DNA of 64,000 bases from Oscheius tipulae (taxonomy: Eukaryota > Nematoda > Chromadorea > Rhabditida > Rhabditidae), in contig JASJZH010000002.1 of NCBI GenBank assembly GCA_037178975.1, positions 2,232,001-2,296,000 on the forward strand, given 5' to 3'. Positions 37,294 to 47,675 of the stretch are shown here, piece after piece. Each line of letters begins with the position of its first letter. Within the stretch, counting starts at the first letter, position 1. The translations under genes and the position numbers were made by a program. The notes beneath the pieces are model-generated. The model did no database searches, was not told where the DNA came from, and saw only the letters and a list, made by a program, of their open reading frames with translations.

Positions 37294-37874
37294 CCGCTTC
37301 TCGCCTTTCCACTGTTTGCTCCTCTACTGATCGGCGCTGACAGACTAAATAGAATAACGGTGAACAGTGATCTTATTGCAGCAAGACAAAGACTTTTGAT
37401 CTCTGATAGGGGGATAAGAAGAGGGTGTGAAGAGACTTTGCATCACTGTGATTGATGGCAGTAGTAGTATGAAGATGTGTGAACTGCTGTTTTGATTATG
37501 AGTCAAACTACAAGGTTTACCTTACCTACTGAACCCAGTGCTTTGGTACGGAATAACAAGGAGAGACTCAAACAGAGACAGAGAAACAGGGAGACAGAGA
37601 CAGCATCGCTAAACTTTCCAGTGTCCCTCAGTCCCCTACCAAGCATCATAGACCCACATACCGCCCTACCAGAATATCTTCATCCTGCTCCCGATGACCT
37701 GATTATGCCAGCATTTGTCATAATTGGATCCTCGACTCGTACGCGCTGCTAAATTTACGCATTCTTCTCGTGTTCGGATTTATGAACCCCTTTCTGATAA
37801 TCTCCCATGGCATCCCCTCAAAAGTAAATACCATCCTGCTACTGTTATCATCTCGACCAAAAGCCCGTCAGCTA
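37294..37874. other. intergenic, possible remnants of a membrane-protein gene
   Basis: No firm exon. A hydrophobic frame near 37725-37800 (LNLRILLVFGFMNPFLIIS) could be a transmembrane segment belonging with the ORFs just downstream. Confidence 0.3.
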
Positions 37875-38398
37875 TGAAGAGATACATATTTGTCCTAGTT
37901 ATTTTGTGCGGCTGTCTACCAGTCGTTACGGTGGGTCTACTGATGTGCCCATTATCTCTGCTCCAAACCAAAGGAACTCAACTGGGTAGACTCTTTAGCA
38001 TGTTGTTCTCTGAACAGGGTCCCATTCTTACGGTAAGTTCAATGAGAGTGGCAATGACAGTAAGACTTTTCAGGCTCTCATGCCTCTGTCTGTCTTCCTC
38101 GATGGAGTCGCCATCATGTTCGGCATCTTCTATCGTGAACTAGCTGTCACTGCCTGCCTTTCTGTTTCTCTTCATCTAGCTATTTCCTCTTTGTTACACT
38201 GTCATTTGTTGGTTCTTTCTTTGTCTACTTCCCCACAACTGCCAGTCATAATGAGACTGTAAGATATATGAAAAGGGGCAGTCGACATATGATCGGACAT
38301 TAGGCTTCTACTGTGTCCTCCGAGAAAAATGGAGTGTCTTTCTGTACATGGTATACTATTGTATCTTCATCCTTTCCGCATTCTTGTCATTCTATTGA
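37875..38398 (+). CDS. possible multi-pass membrane protein, fragmentary
   Basis: Hydrophobic frames follow one another: MKRYIFVLVILCGCLPVVT at 37875, ALMPLSVFLDGVAIMFGIFY near 38070-38130, FLFVTLSFVGSFFVYF near 38185-38230 and YCVLREKWSVFLYMVYYCIF ending at 38398. Each looks like a transmembrane segment, but the phases at the visible splice sites do not all agree. It may be a chemoreceptor-like gene that has decayed, or I have missed a border. No family is assigned. Confidence 0.3.
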
Positions 38399-38544
38399 AA
38401 TCTGTTTACACGGTCTTCTTCTGCATCCCGATAGCTGTCATAGTAGCCTCTCTTCTCATCCTACCAAGGATCGATTTAATCCCTGGAAGACAGCTGGACG
38501 ATATCTTAATAAATATCACTGGGGTGGTCCTCCTAACACCATCG

Positions 38545-39151
38545 TTTTTTTCCACATGTCATTTTGTGTTCCCGTACTTTCTTCGACACTCGTCCAAAAT
38601 ACTTATGGGTGATGACTCTCGTCTCGTGGTTCTCTCTCAGAAGGAAGACATCGGTCGGGTAACGCAGCTTGAAGGCCATGACCAAGGCCACCGTCTCGAC
38701 AGAAAAGGCTCCTCGGTCGACGTAGTCTCCCAGAAAGAGGTAGTCGGAGGCATTCCACAGGCGGTGATCATCCTTTGCAGATCGAGTAGCTGCCCGTGTA
38801 GATCGGCGAAGACCTAAAAAATGTCCTGTCACTGTCAGTCTGTCTCTATACCACTCACCGTCAGAGGAGGCTTGATTTCCATGAGAGCAGGCTCCTTGAG
38901 AAAGAGAGAACGGCAGCGAAGACACAGTTCGCGCAGCTCGTCGAAGCCGAGATCCGGAAGAGGACACTTCTCTCGCAGCCGGAGAATCCTTCCGATCATG
39001 TTGTCCATCAAGACGTGAATGCGTTCTCTACCCTGAACTGAACTTGCAAGTCAAAAGTGGAAACTACTCACGTTGAATCCGAAGGCCGACTGAAAAGAAG
39101 CGCTGCATTTCGGTTTTGGGTGCCCAGCATTCAGACGGCCTTCTTCCATAC
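38545..39151 (-). pseudogene. PP1-type serine/threonine phosphatase pseudogene
   Basis: Minus-strand exons follow the PP1 order: [20 protein letters not shown], then [14 protein letters not shown] (motif GDxHG), then [19 protein letters not shown] (motif GDxVDRG), then [16 protein letters not shown] (motif GNHE, with Glu for Gly). A +1 shift is needed between the second and third pieces, another after THKY to reach [11 protein letters not shown], and a stop follows. The C-terminal half of the enzyme is missing. Two frameshifts, a changed motif and truncation make it a pseudogene. Sequencing errors could explain single shifts, not the truncation. Confidence 0.82.
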
Positions 39152-39811
39152 TACGACAACATCCAATTAGAGTAATTTGTGCTTTTATTGAGTTGTTTTC
39201 ACCAGAAACTTTGTTGCAACTTGGACATTAGCAATTACTAATTTTTGACAGTGAAGACATTGACAAAACAAAACTTTCTCTAGAGTTTGCAATTGAAGTA
39301 CAGAGTAAGTCTACTCTGTCTATAAGCATCCAGCTAGGATGTGACAACGCAAAAGCAGCAGTCGGAAGAGCCAAAAATGATTTTTCCAACTGAGACTCAA
39401 TGGCGTCGACACGAAAATGTTGTACGTGAATTTGCGTGGGTTCAAAATGCGCGGGAAGTAACTGTGGAGAAATTTCTACCTTTTCTTTCCGACCTTTCCA
39501 CGTACTTTTTGCTCATTTTTCTTACGTTTTTGCAATCAGCTGTGTCAGAATATCTCTCCGCAAGAATCTACTTACAGAACTTAGTTGAAGTACTTCACAA
39601 AACCAGAAGAAACGCTGAAACTAGGGGGGTCTGTGTTGTTTATAGCGGTTTCCTCTATTATACGGCGGGGTTTTGTGTTTTTGAGCTTACCCGAGTGATT
39701 GTTGACGAAACAGGAAGCTATTGACCCGATAATGTGATGAAAATACGAAGAAATCGGTAGATGTGTGAAATTCAATTCTTTCTGTATTTACTCGATTTCT
39801 ATGTTTTCAGT
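39152..39811. other. intergenic, upstream of the E2F gene
   Basis: AT-rich; no recognised exon. A + strand frame at 39341-39724 is open but has no domain I know. The region probably includes the E2F promoter. Confidence 0.35.
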
Positions 39812-41729
39812 ATGGAAAAGGTGAGAGAAGAGCCAGCTGAAGAAAGCGGAGAGGCCACTCTTGATCCCGAAGCCGAAACTGCGACAGAGAAGATGCCGAA
39901 AGAGCCGATGGAGACTGACGAGCCGGCCGAGCTCAACTTGCCTCGTGATGCTGCTGAAGGATCCGACGACGAGGCTCCGCAGCTGACCAGAGTCGACGAC
40001 GATGAGACGGAACTGAGCCCAGAACAAGTGGCCGAGATGGACAGTCCCCCTAAGCTGACTGCAGCCACGAAACTCAACTCAACTCACGACTCGAACGAGT
40101 TCATCGAGCCCGAAGACTGGGACCAGGAGCTTAGTTTGGAAGAAGATGACGGCAAGGAGCCAGCGGCCAAGATCAAGAGGACACTTACTGACGTCTTGAA
40201 CGGTATTCCTGCTCAGTTTTCGATTGAAAAAGTCATTTTTAGAGAACAACAATGACGACGAATCGGCAGTGATGGGCTCGCGCGATGATCGCAGCCTCGG
40301 AATGATGACCAAGCGATTTTTGGAATATCTACACGCCTCGGAGGAGAAAACTTGCGAGCTAAACGTGGTAAGAACACACGTACTTGCGTACAAATCGAGA
40401 TTTTCTTTTCAGGCCGCGACGGCTCTCGGTGTCGCACAGAAGCGTCGCATATACGACGTCACTAACGTGCTCGAGGGTATCGGTCTTGTTACGAAGACGA
40501 GGAAGGGCACGATCCAGTGGTCTGCCCAGATGTACGCGTTGGCCCCGAACCTGGAGGAGAAGATCGAGGATCTGCAGAAGCAACTCGAGGAGGGCAAGCC
40601 GGAAGAGCAGAAACTGGACGAAATGATTGCCGTGGCCAAACAGGTATTATTTCTAGTGCGTGTGTGGGGAGGGGGCTGCGAATGCGGGTTGTGTGGACCG
40701 CAATCGGTGCTCTAATCCACTGCGCCATCCTGTTTGTCAGCGTGGCGCAGTCGGTAAGAGCACGGACTACGGTCCAAATAGCCTTGGTTCGATACTTTTG
40801 ATCATTTTTACGTTTCCAGGAACTACGCGATCTGGTCTACAAGGAGTCCACTCTCAAGTACATGTACTCGACGGCCGACGATGTGGCCGAAGTCTACCCG
40901 AGAACCAATCCGCTGCTCGTGCAGGAACGTTCCGACATGAGGTTCCGCTCCATTCCGCCAAGTTTCCGCATACAGAACCATCGCCTGCAGAGAAGATTTC
41001 CGTTGAACGTCATGGCCACTCGTGGACCCATCAATGCGGCCCTTCTCGTGGAAAATGAACCAGAAAGAAACGTATTGTTGGGATATGAGGTAAGGGTTTT
41101 GTGATTTTTAAAAGAGTAAGCGGCCTAAAAAAAGGCAGTAACCATCAAAATTTACCAAGTTGTTGCTTGTTTTTAGTGCTGCCAGTACTCGTAATCTCAA
41201 GGTACCCGGCAAATTGATCAATCCGCTTTTTTCGAATGGTTCAGTCGGTAAGAGTCACGCCTGTCGAGCGAAGGTCCCAAGCTCTAACTCCTATCGAGAC
41301 TACTGTTTTATTTTTCGTTAGAACGGTGGTTTCGCAGATCAATTTACTCCCATTTTTGCGGTGTTCATTAACAATTCTGCCTGTTCAGGAGCCAGAACTT
41401 GCCGAAGAAGCTCTCGGCCGTAGCTTCATGCCCCTGCCCTTCCCCGAACCACCAGTCAGCAACAATGAATCCGAACAAGGTACTTTGTCCTCTTTTCTCA
41501 AAGAAATACCAAAGATCCAGATGTCCAAGTGGTGCCAGGAACACCGCATCTCTTCCAGTACATCAACCACCTCAGCGGACAGCTTCCCGTCTGGACACCG
41601 GCTGCTCCCCCTGCTCCTCCTCCCAAGATCACTCTCGAGCAGATGCGCATCAAAATCGAGTCCGGACGCATCGAGGAGGCTCTAAATTTCCCGCGCTATA
41701 TGATGCACCCCCACCAGCACACACTGTAA
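39812..41729 (+). CDS. E2F-family transcription factor
   Basis: Six exons (39812-40202, 40243-40367, 40413-40643, 40820-41089, 41389-41479, 41521-41729) sum to 1317 nt, 438 residues. The N-terminal 130 residues are acidic. A winged-helix DNA-binding domain follows: RSLGMMTKRFLEYL, ATALGVAQKRRIYDVTNVLE and GIGLVTKTRKGTIQW, containing the E2F signature RRIYDVTNVLEGI. Next comes a heptad-like segment (EEKIEDLQKQLEEGKPEEQK) for pairing with a DP partner, then a marked-box-like region. I see no clear retinoblastoma-binding motif of the usual form at the C-terminus. It should regulate cell-cycle genes as an E2F-DP dimer; nematode efl-1 is the likely counterpart. An acceptor-like ATGTTTTCAG lies 1 nt before the ATG. 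Introns 3 and 4 each contain a tRNA-like relic. Confidence 0.93.
40740..40798 (+). repeat. tRNA-like relic in E2F intron 3
   Basis: A-box TGGCGCAGTCGG (40743-40754) and B-box-like GGTTCGATACT (40786-40796). The anticodon stem could be GGAC/GTCC. The acceptor stem is not recognisable, so it is probably not a working tRNA. Confidence 0.6.
41233..41300 (+). repeat. tRNA-like relic in E2F intron 4
   Basis: A-box TGGTTCAGTCGG (41237-41248), nearly the same as the 6.2 kb and 40.7 kb copies, but the B-box region (AGCTCTAACTCC) is weak. It is the most decayed copy of the group. Confidence 0.4.
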
Positions 41730-41841
41730 ATCCGCCTTTTGTTTTCCTAATCTTGCAAAGTTTAGTTCTTTCCCTCGTTGTTATAGATTCGATAATAAAA
41801 CTTTATAAAATCTGTGTAACCCGTAGAGTGAACTTGATTTT

Positions 41842-44472
41842 CTAGAAAATCTTCTTGATGAAGTAGGTCCCGAGACGAATCTGATACTGTGTCTTGTAGT
41901 CATAATGCTCGTTGCCCTCGATATAGCAGAGGAGATTCTCCAGGCCCCAGAGGAAATTGTAGACGGGCCAATAGAGCTGCGCCTCCTTGATCAGGGTTCT
42001 GGTGTCACTGAAATTGACATTGAGAGAGTCACAGGTTGATTAAAAAAAAGGATATATATGTTGGGGTCGAGCCCGTGACGTGTGGGCCACAATTCGCACT
42101 CTTGCCGGTAATTAGGCTCAGTTATATAAGACCGCGGATTGTGGCCCACACATCCCGGGTTCAACTCTCAGACGGCTGACAGAAACTCACGTGTCCAGAT
42201 TCCCTGTCAGTTTTCTGTCACTCAGGTGCTGGTGCTTCTGAAAAGTGTTTACTTTTTCTTTGGCGAGAGTCTGCTCGCTGTGCGATCTATCGAGATTATA
42301 GGGGAGAGACGGTCCCTTGGACGGAAAGAAAAATGGGTAACCTCGTATTCCTTTTTTAAATAGGAGTGAAGGAAGGCGATGTCGGACTCGGTGAGATAGA
42401 GACCAATTTCTTTCAGGGGATCCTTAGAGAATGGGTCGTTGGCGAGGTAGGCGACAATATCGGCTGCTCTGAAGTGTTTTGATCAAGCTTTCATTTCAAA
42501 GTGGAAGACATGAAATTTCGGGGATTCAAAAGAATCAGAAAACCTTCTAAAGATGTTTCAAGGCTTATACGACCAAATAGAAAAGTGTGAACCTACTCCG
42601 GAGTTGAATTTGGCCCGTGTTTCGCTCTGTAATCGGAGTGCTAACCGACAGAACCATGAGGGCAAAAGCTGCGCCATTTTTCCTGCTATTTAGATAATCA
42701 GCCCCATCACAGAGATGGTTAGCCAGCTGTACAGGTACAATATCAAGAAACTGAAAAATTTGCCTGCTAGAATGCTCTGGATCCTTCTGGAAGCTCAAGG
42801 GATTTGACTTTACTAGCTTTCATTGTTATTTTTCCTCTGGATTCGAGAAGGTAAACACCGATTTAGGCTCTATTAGACGTCAAAAAAAACTTTTCATCGT
42901 CCTGCTAGCAGCATGAGGACAAGGAGACAGTTACTCGTAAACTGGTTCGTGTCAGAAGACGTAAGCTACTGATCATTGTTCAAAGCCTTTGTTTTTTTCG
43001 TTTTTGTCGGTTGCTCTGTAGTAAAAACCGCCAGCTAATCCGATTTCCCTGCCCAAAACCTCACATCGCACTACACCAACCTGTGCCCGAAAATGCTGAA
43101 CTCGTAGTCGATGAGCATGAGACTCTTCCCCTCTCTGATCAAGACGTTGGATTCCTACAAGAGAATGTTCATGAAATCAGATTCGAACTCACGAAAATGT
43201 CATTGTGAACAAGGACAGTAGGGAAGTTGAAGTTCCGGGCGACAAACTTGTGAATGGCATTAAGTTCAAGCATCAGATCGCCTACAGTGACAGTCTTGGG
43301 AATTCGTTTGTCTGGAAAGTCCGGCTCGACTGAGAATTCCATGTTGTTCGTCTCGATTATTTTGTTCAGGTAGTGATGGAGGAGGGTAAGGACTTGATTC
43401 TGTACTTGTTCTGTGACGAGACTGTGCATTTCAGAGAGTCTGGAGCCGAGAAGGGTGGCGTAACTGAAAGTTTGCCGAATTATGTCTCTTTCTATTTGTC
43501 TCTTTGCCTCTCTGTCTCTCACCCTACCTCTTATCTCTGAACTCCGCTTGACTCATCTGTCTTCCAGAAATATGTTCCTCAATACGCCCGCCTTCAAACT
43601 CTGCCACAATGCCTGGTCCCATGTCATTTGCTGAAACCTGGATAGTCTCTTCACTAATTAATCCTACCAGCAAGAAGTTTAACAATCTCCCTCTCTCTGT
43701 CCTTGTCTCCTGCCAGTTCAGGAAAGACAATCCTCAAAATGACAGGTTTTGAAGTTGAATGTCGAAGAGAGCAGTTGAAGACGATATTGGTGTATCCGCC
43801 ACTTAAAGAAAGTCAGTGGACATAAAATAACAAGCAGTTACCCCAATTTGGTCATTTGTAGGTCATCTACACTGGCCTGACTCCAATCAGATCCTAGGTT
43901 TTCGGTCAAAAGACTGAAGGCTCTTGACCGAGCTGGTCGAGGGGCATTGTCGAAGTCGTTGAACAGGTTCTGAAAAGAAATTTACAAAGTTCGAATAGAA
44001 AGTACAGGTCAGCGACCTGGTCTATAAGGAAGCCTCCGCAACGGGAGCTTGACTCACACAGTTGACTCACAGAGCTCTCCAATGATCTCTGCCGTTGATT
44101 CGGATAGAAACTTCACCTTTTATTAGTTTATGTTACGACAACTTTGTCCGAAATGTTGCGGGCCAAAGAACAATCTTTTAAATCTAGGAATGTACTGAGA
44201 AAATGTAGTTTTAACACTAGGAACAAGTTTATAGACCTGTATAATGCAATCATGCACGAGAAAATCAGTATTGGAAGTGAACTCACCCAAAGATCGTGGC
44301 CCTGTGCTCTTCGTCTAATGATCTGAAAAAGTATTTGGATTCAGTGGACTGTCAGACTGACCTTTTTATAGCTTTTCACAGCCCTCGGTGACAAAAAGAA
44401 GACGACAAGAAATACACAGAGACATCCAACTGCAGTCTTCAATCTTTGTTTCTGGACAAATGTCAATCTCAT
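41842..44472 (-). CDS. choline/ethanolamine-kinase-like protein with N-terminal membrane anchor
   Basis: Ten exons (44362-44472, 44287-44322, 43842-43969, 43668-43801, 43528-43630, 43193-43463, 43081-43154, 42342-42468, 42191-42237, 41842-42007) sum to 1197 nt, 398 residues. It has the same pattern as the gene at 12.7-14.1 kb: the loop GGGYTNIVFNCSL, the catalytic HNDIFESN and the metal-binding LIDYEFSIFG. Unlike that gene, its first exon encodes a hydrophobic segment (AVGCLCVFLVVFFLS) preceded by basic residues, so it may be a signal-anchored membrane protein. Phosphorylation of choline or ethanolamine is inferred from the family; the divergent members are poorly characterised. The intron 42008-42190 contains an inverted pair of tRNA-like 3' halves. 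Confidence 0.85.
42062..42175. repeat. head-to-head inverted tRNA-like halves forming a long hairpin
   Basis: GTGTGGGCCACAATTCGC (42080-42097) and GCGGATTGTGGCCCACAC (42134-42151) are reverse complements with one mismatch. Beyond each arm is a B-box-like motif in the matching orientation (GGGTTCAACTC on + at about 42157-42167, GGGCTCGACCC on - at about 42064-42074). An A-box-like TTAGGCTCAGTTATA (about 42112-42126) sits in the loop. So two copies of a tRNA 3' half are in inverted orientation, within an intron of the second kinase-like gene. Confidence 0.7.
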
Positions 44473-44826
44473 GGCTAAAGCGGACCCGTATAGGGCAGCA
44501 CAGGCTCATATTCACTTGGCTGGTAGAACAATACTATTGACTGATGACGTACATACAGGGTGAGCAAAAGGCAAACAGACTGGGCGAGAACGGGTCCCCG
44601 ATAAGAGAGAAAAAGGGCAATTACAGTGCTGGAACGATATTGACATTGAAGGCCCAATCAATCGAATGTGCATGGTTGGAAAGAAGCTGATTTGGGGGTG
44701 AGAATGTATTCTCGGGGAGTGGAGCCCATTTCTCAAGGGAGACAGTCGCCTAGAGACATGACTGTGTTAATTTCATTATTTTGATCACTGTCATTGTCTC
44801 TCTCTGCTTTCATGATAGTCTCTTTA
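44473..44826. other. intergenic between two minus-strand genes
   Basis: No exon seen. It should hold the promoter of the membrane-anchored kinase-like gene and the 3' end of the ShK-domain gene. Confidence 0.4.
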
Positions 44827-47173
44827 TTACTCGCAAATTCCACAACTTTTTCTACAAAACTTGTACATGAAGCCCGCATGAACACGACATCTCTTGGAGA
44901 CTGCCCATTTCTCACAGAATGAGTGGTTGTCCTCACATACCTTCGGGTTAAACTTGGTCGTTTTCCCAGACTGAAGAGGACCTACTATTGAATAAGGAGG
45001 GTCACTTACAAGTTCAGTATCATCCTCTGGCCATTCATGACTGTCGTTTCGCCCCTTGTCATCAGAAAAGGCTAGGCTACCTTCGTCCTCATCGTGCATG
45101 TGCTCTCGGAATACCTGGAAGGTTAGAGGTGCCAGAGAGACAGAGACAATCCTTACCGTGATGATATCATTGTCATTGATGGAATCCTCATCATCCAGAT
45201 CGTCAAACTTCTCTCCCAGGATGTTGAACAACTGCTTTTGGAGCCTGATAAGTCTGTCATGGAACAGTGTCTTGTTCCTTCTAGGTGGCTCTAAACTGTC
45301 ACTATTCTTATCCATGACGGTAACTCACTAGGTCCCCTGATCCTGATAGGAACAGATGTCACCGGAGCTGAAATAATGAGGACTTCTTCAGTAGGCTTTG
45401 TCGTTGTTGTCTCTGGTAACTGTGTAGAAGTCGCTGTACCTACTGAACCAGAAGCGGTTAGGACGAGAGAGTCGTTTTGGAGGGAATCTGTAAAAGATGG
45501 ATGGATCTGTAGTTAGAATGGGAGTACTTTGTGAAATGTCGTCCGGATTGTTGACGTCTTTCATAATCTCTGTGAAGACTACTCTCTGTATTGGAGCCTC
45601 TTCTTCATGAGAGGAGGCCATTTTGATCATCTGAAAGACTCTCTGTCTCTCTGTTTCCCTCTCTCTCTGCTTCTCTATCTACCCCTCTTACCTTTTTCTT
45701 ACTCTCCGTATGCAGTGGCTCCAATATTCTCAATCCTTCTAACTTTTCCAAGAGACTACTATTCGAAGATCTGCTAGACTGAAAACTTGCATATGTTGAG
45801 AATAAAACTGCCGAACCTCTATGATCCTCCGGATCAAGATGTCCATCAACCTATTCATGACATTCGTATTGTTGAGGAAGATCTCTATTCCATCAGTAGG
45901 TATGGGAGCAGCGACTTCTCCGTCAAAGAGTACAGGTGAAACAGTTGTAGAGGAAGAAATCGTTACATTTGAAATAGTACTACTTGTTTGAGAAGACGCT
46001 GTTGTTGATGAAAATGTGGTACTTTGTGAAGAGGACTAAACGAACGCTTTTAAAATTGGCGTTTGAGTCCCACACTTCTCTAACGTGATCTTTAGATCTA
46101 GTATTGCCCCCACTTTCAGACTGATAAACATACGGTCACTTTTTCAACATGTACTCTTATCTCATCTGTTTCTTACCTCAGCAGTTGGAGATAATCCAGG
46201 ACTACTAGTCTCGGCTATGGGAGGGACTGTACCAGGCAAAGAGCTGGACTGAAACCACCGACTTTTTTGTTGCTCCATTAAAGCCTACCAGAGACACGGT
46301 AACTGTAGAAATTATACTTGATGGTGGCACTGTACTAGCATCATGTACTTTGACTACCTGAAACCCTGCGTATTCTCTCCGTCACATGACCAACCTCTGG
46401 CGAGGTCTTCAAATCCGTCGATTTCTCAATTCTTGGCTGCTTATCTACTTTCGGAATAAATTTCGGGCCCATAGTGAAGAAGTTATTCTTCCTAACAGTT
46501 AACCTATTCCTTCCAATGCCAGCCTTCAGCCCATTAGAAAATATGACAGTCTTGTTGATCTTAGCGAAGGTATGAGTCAGCTGGAGGTCTGTCAAGTTGA
46601 CTAAAAAAGGATTGGGGAAACAGATAGACAGTGACAAACCCTTAGTCCGATGAGAGGGCATGAAGATGGTCGAGTAGGTTCTCATGCAGAGGTCAGGCAC
46701 TGTAATTGGTGGACAGAGAGACAGAGGGGCCTACATTTGGTGCAGAATGGTTTCTTCAAGTTATTACTTCTGGCACAGGCTGAATGAGTCAGGAGGGGGT
46801 CTCCACAGCTGCATTGGAGTCTTTCAGCTTCTTCTTTCAATAGGAAACGCAGTCCGTGGGTCGGTTTCAGTTCCAGGAAACCTGAAAGGAGACAGTGATT
46901 GCCTCTCTTTTTCTGTCTTTCTGTATCTCTGGCTGCCTGTTTCTCTGTCTTTCTTTCTCTCTGTTTCCTGTTTTCTCTCCCCCTGTCCCTTTGTCTCTCT
47001 GTCTCTTCGTCTCTCCGTCTTTTTGTATTTGTCTCTATCTCACTGTCTCACGGTTACTGCCACTCACAGATGTAGCTATTCTGCTCCAACCAGGCGTAGA
47101 CATTCGGATTCTTCCATCGTGACCAGATCGGTTCAGTCCACAGAAGAAGTAAGAGTAAAGAGAATGACAACAT
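44827..47173 (-). CDS. secreted Ser/Thr-rich protein with C-terminal ShK domain
   Basis: The start at 47173 encodes a signal peptide (MLSFSLLLLLWTEPIW). Next is a short Cys-containing region (LQCSCGDPLLTHSACARS), then several short exons rich in Ser, Thr and Pro that suggest an O-glycosylated mucin-like stalk. The final exon encodes a six-cysteine ShK (ShKT) module, starting CEDNHSFCEKWAVSKRC and ending FCRKSCGIC, then stop. ShK modules are abundant in secreted nematode proteins and often bind or block channels or modify extracellular enzymes; here no activity can be assigned. Exons are separated by short introns over 44827-47173. The join near 45420-45480 is uncertain because two splice choices keep the frame open. 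Confidence 0.7.
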
Positions 47174-47675
47174 TATCTGGAACAGGCATTTGCTAACAGT
47201 CAAGATCGAAAATCAATCACGCACACGTTACCGAACGGGTAAGACTAATCGGGGCAAGCCGAAAATAACTGAGAAAGATTGTGTGGAGACTGTGCAGATT
47301 TAAAGACCTAGTCGCTCTCACACAATTTATTCGGGAAAGTGGGTGAATGGTTTGCAGTGAGAGGCCACTAATGGTGGCATTTTTAGGGCAGACGTATTTC
47401 AGAAGCAGCGGGAGACTGTGAGGAACAATACTGTTATTTGGAAATATAAAAGATTGGGACAAAAGATAGATGTTACGATCAAACAGAAAGACAGAAAGAT
47501 GTTGAGACAGAGAGAAAGAGTGAGAATGCTAGGGTTGGTACACACAGAGTGACCACTGGAACAGTGACCAAAGGAACACAGAGTAACAGTGTCAGTTTAG
47601 AGGACAGAAAGAGTATACTAACCGATAAAAAAAACCCAATTGACTTTGCATGATGTGAGACTATCTTTCCTCCCA

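Noticed and set aside
38329..38817. 162-codon + frame with transmembrane-like segments
   Set aside because: From about 38545 onward it is antisense to the PP1 pseudogene, so most of it is a shadow. Only the part before 38400 could be real.
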